64,000 nucleotides of DNA from CAYXLW01 sp964466055. GTDB lineage: Bacteria > Patescibacteriota > Gracilibacteria > GCA-2401425. Shown one piece after another: positions 62,937 through 64,000 of this stretch (its first letter is position 1; every line of letters starts with the position of its first letter). A model generated the notes under the pieces. It had not been told where the DNA came from. It searched no databases and saw nothing but the letters and a program-made list of their open reading frames with translations. The translations under genes were made by a program, and so were the position numbers. The stretch is taken from contig CAYXLW010000004.1 of assembly GCA_964466055.1 (NCBI GenBank), positions 1 to 64,000 of the forward strand, read 5' to 3'.

Positions 62937-63149
62937 TTATCTTGTAAATACTAGTAATCCCATGTGTCTAGCTTTTTTTATAGCATTAGCAAGTTTTGCC
63001 TGATATTTTCTACTAACTCCTTTGTAATAAGATTTCTTTATTTTTCCAAAATAATCAACAAATTTCAAAAGAAGTGGAGTATTTTTATAATTAATTTCAT
63101 CTTTAGTGCCTTTGAATGGACATTTTAAATCTGGACTAACAAATTTCAT
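62937..63149 (-). CDS. rpsR: 30S ribosomal protein S18
   Basis: A 70-residue S18. KCPFKGTKDEINYKNTPLLLKF matches the S18 core, and VSRKYQAKLANAIKKARHMG is the conserved RNA-binding helix; it ends LLVFTR. In 16S assembly S18 binds as a heterodimer with S6. It follows rpsF by 22 bases. Confidence 0.96.
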   Translation of the reverse strand: MKFVSPDLKCPFKGTKDEINYKNTPLLLKFVDYFGKIKKSYYKGVSRKYQAKLANAIKKARHMGLLVFTR

Positions 63150-63171
63150 GATGTGTCTTAATTAAAAATTA

Positions 63172-63723
63172 TTAGAGAGAAAGTTCTTTTTCTAGAACTT
63201 CATTGATTTTATCTTCACTAACTTCTTGTGTTGGTTCTTTAACAACTTTAACAACAGGTTTTACTTCAATAGGGGATACTTCTTTATTATCTTTGTCGTC
63301 TTTCTCCATCTTTTCCTCAAGTTGTTTTGCTGTAGTTGCTCTAGTTTTAGGCATAGATTTTTTCTGTCTTTCTTTTCTATCTTCAATATAGTTTTTCATT
63401 CCTGTATCATACATCTCTTTTGTAAATGGTTTTTCATCATTCTCAACTTTTGTTACAAGTGAACGAATAATCCCACCATCTAGTTCTAGATATAATTCTA
63501 ATTCTTTAATTTTTTGAGAATTGTACATAAATTGAACTACATAATAATATGCCTCAGTTTCATGTTTAATTTTATAAGCTATATTCATCTTTCCCCAAGA
63601 CTCCTCATGAACTATTTCAGCTTTCTCACTTTTCAAATGTTTTATAAAAGAGTTGTACACAGATCGAGCTTCTGACTCAATAAATGTACCTCGGATGGCT
63701 AACATAATTTCATATTTTCGCAT
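63172..63723 (-). CDS. rpsF: 30S ribosomal protein S6 with long C-terminal tail
   Basis: A 183-residue S6. The globular domain spans ~1-100: RKYEIMLAIRG, ESWGKMNIAYKIKHETEAYYY, and a DGGIIRSLVTKVE end. The typical S6 length is about 95-135; here residues ~110-183 are a charged, probably disordered extension (ending EDKINEVLEKELSL). ssb is not between rpsF and rpsR as often found. Confidence 0.95.
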   Translation of the reverse strand: MRKYEIMLAIRGTFIESEARSVYNSFIKHLKSEKAEIVHEESWGKMNIAYKIKHETEAYYYVVQFMYNSQKIKELELYLELDGGIIRSLVTKVENDEKPFTKEMYDTGMKNYIEDRKERQKKSMPKTRATTAKQLEEKMEKDDKDNKEVSPIEVKPVVKVVKEPTQEVSEDKINEVLEKELSL

Positions 63724-63877
63724 ATTGCTTGGGTTAAACGGGTAAATACCTTTAAATAAAGCTGGTGAATTGTAGTGAAGACTAATCTTAAAATCAAGCC
63801 TTTTTCATTAAAAAACTTTGTTGCTCATTTATTCTTTGGATGGCATACTCGTTTACACTAAATATTAAACGGAAAGT

Positions 63878-64000
63878 ATGGATTTTATAACGTTAATTCT
63901 TGTTTTAGGACTAATTACTATTATTGTTTGGAAAAACTTTTTTTCTCAAAAAATAGAATCAGATTCACTACAAAAACTTGAAGATGAAAAACAGATTTTA
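63878..64000 (+). CDS. RmuC-like protein, 5' part only
   Basis: The first 41 codons of a gene running off the window: an N-terminal membrane helix (ITLILVLGLITIIVW) and the beginning of a charged coiled coil (KIESDSLQKLEDEKQIL). This is the usual N-terminus of RmuC, a protein linked to DNA recombination stability. It is divergent from rpsF. The call depends on only 41 residues. Confidence 0.5.
   Translation, partial: MDFITLILVLGLITIIVWKNFFSQKIESDSLQKLEDEKQIL

Noticed and set aside
1..64000. CRISPR arrays
   Set aside because: No direct repeats of 24-40 bases with regular unique spacers were seen; the 186-bp coding repeats have no spacers.
1..64000. Alternative genetic code (UGA as Gly)
   Set aside because: Conserved genes are continuous in the standard code and several ORFs end in UGA at sensible places (for example 15221, 26841).

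Overview
The window is an AT-rich bacterial chromosome segment in which UGA is used as a stop codon. It carries small single-copy housekeeping genes (rpsF-rpsR, murC, aroC, ispG, mnmA, trxB, ssb, a UbiB-family kinase), a DUF4012 protein and many unrecognised proteins. This mix, and the fact that most start codons follow A/T-rich leaders without a Shine-Dalgarno motif, suggests a Candidate Phyla Radiation (Patescibacteria) genome, possibly near Peregrinibacteria. UGA as a stop argues against the code-25 lineages. This is inference from gene content; no phylogeny was run. One 100-N assembly gap (8878-8977) interrupts a repeat gene.

Layout. 1-4550: a small unknown protein, a lone receiver-domain protein and a GldA/GldF/GldG-type ABC operon. 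4600-10800: an accessory patch next to tRNA-Asn. It holds an AbiEi/AbiEii toxin-antitoxin pair with its own promoter and operator-like palindrome, a decayed IS1-type transposase, two C-terminal remnants of a serine recombinase, a gene made of 186-bp repeats, and a GIY-YIG nuclease gene lodged between two copies of the 5' end of tRNA-Asn. 10800-46100 is mostly core: a Trm11-like methyltransferase, a DUF4012 protein, a candidate large structured RNA (15353-15690), an SPFH protein, a SpeD-like tandem protein, a histidine kinase and response regulator cluster, UbiB kinase, mnmA, trxB, a tandem-OB SSB, aroC, a catalytically dead PdxT-like protein, murC, ispG, a gene preceded by a (GAGCA)7(GA)11 repeat, and an ECF sigma/anti-sigma pair. 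46400-49900: a KAP NTPase plus PD-(D/E)XK nuclease cassette between imperfect inverted repeats.

50008-62859 is the most notable region. A tRNA-Thr(GGT) gene is split in its anticodon loop. Its 3' half is at 50008-50053 and its 5' half at 62820-62859; joined through their shared 10-bp core they make a perfect 76-nt tRNA. The roughly 12.8 kb between them contains four tyrosine recombinases, a second copy of the left attachment region inside the window (so at least two tandem elements), a sulfotransferase/FGE-like fusion, a terminase small subunit-like protein, an ArdC-like peptidase, a replication-type winged-helix protein with an origin-like palindrome, a run of small membrane or secreted proteins, and a complete alternative tRNA-Thr(GGT) just inside the right end. 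That tRNA has a different, internally compensated anticodon stem, so it looks like an element-borne replacement for the destroyed host gene. 62866-64000 returns to core genes (rpsR, rpsF, start of an rmuC-like gene).
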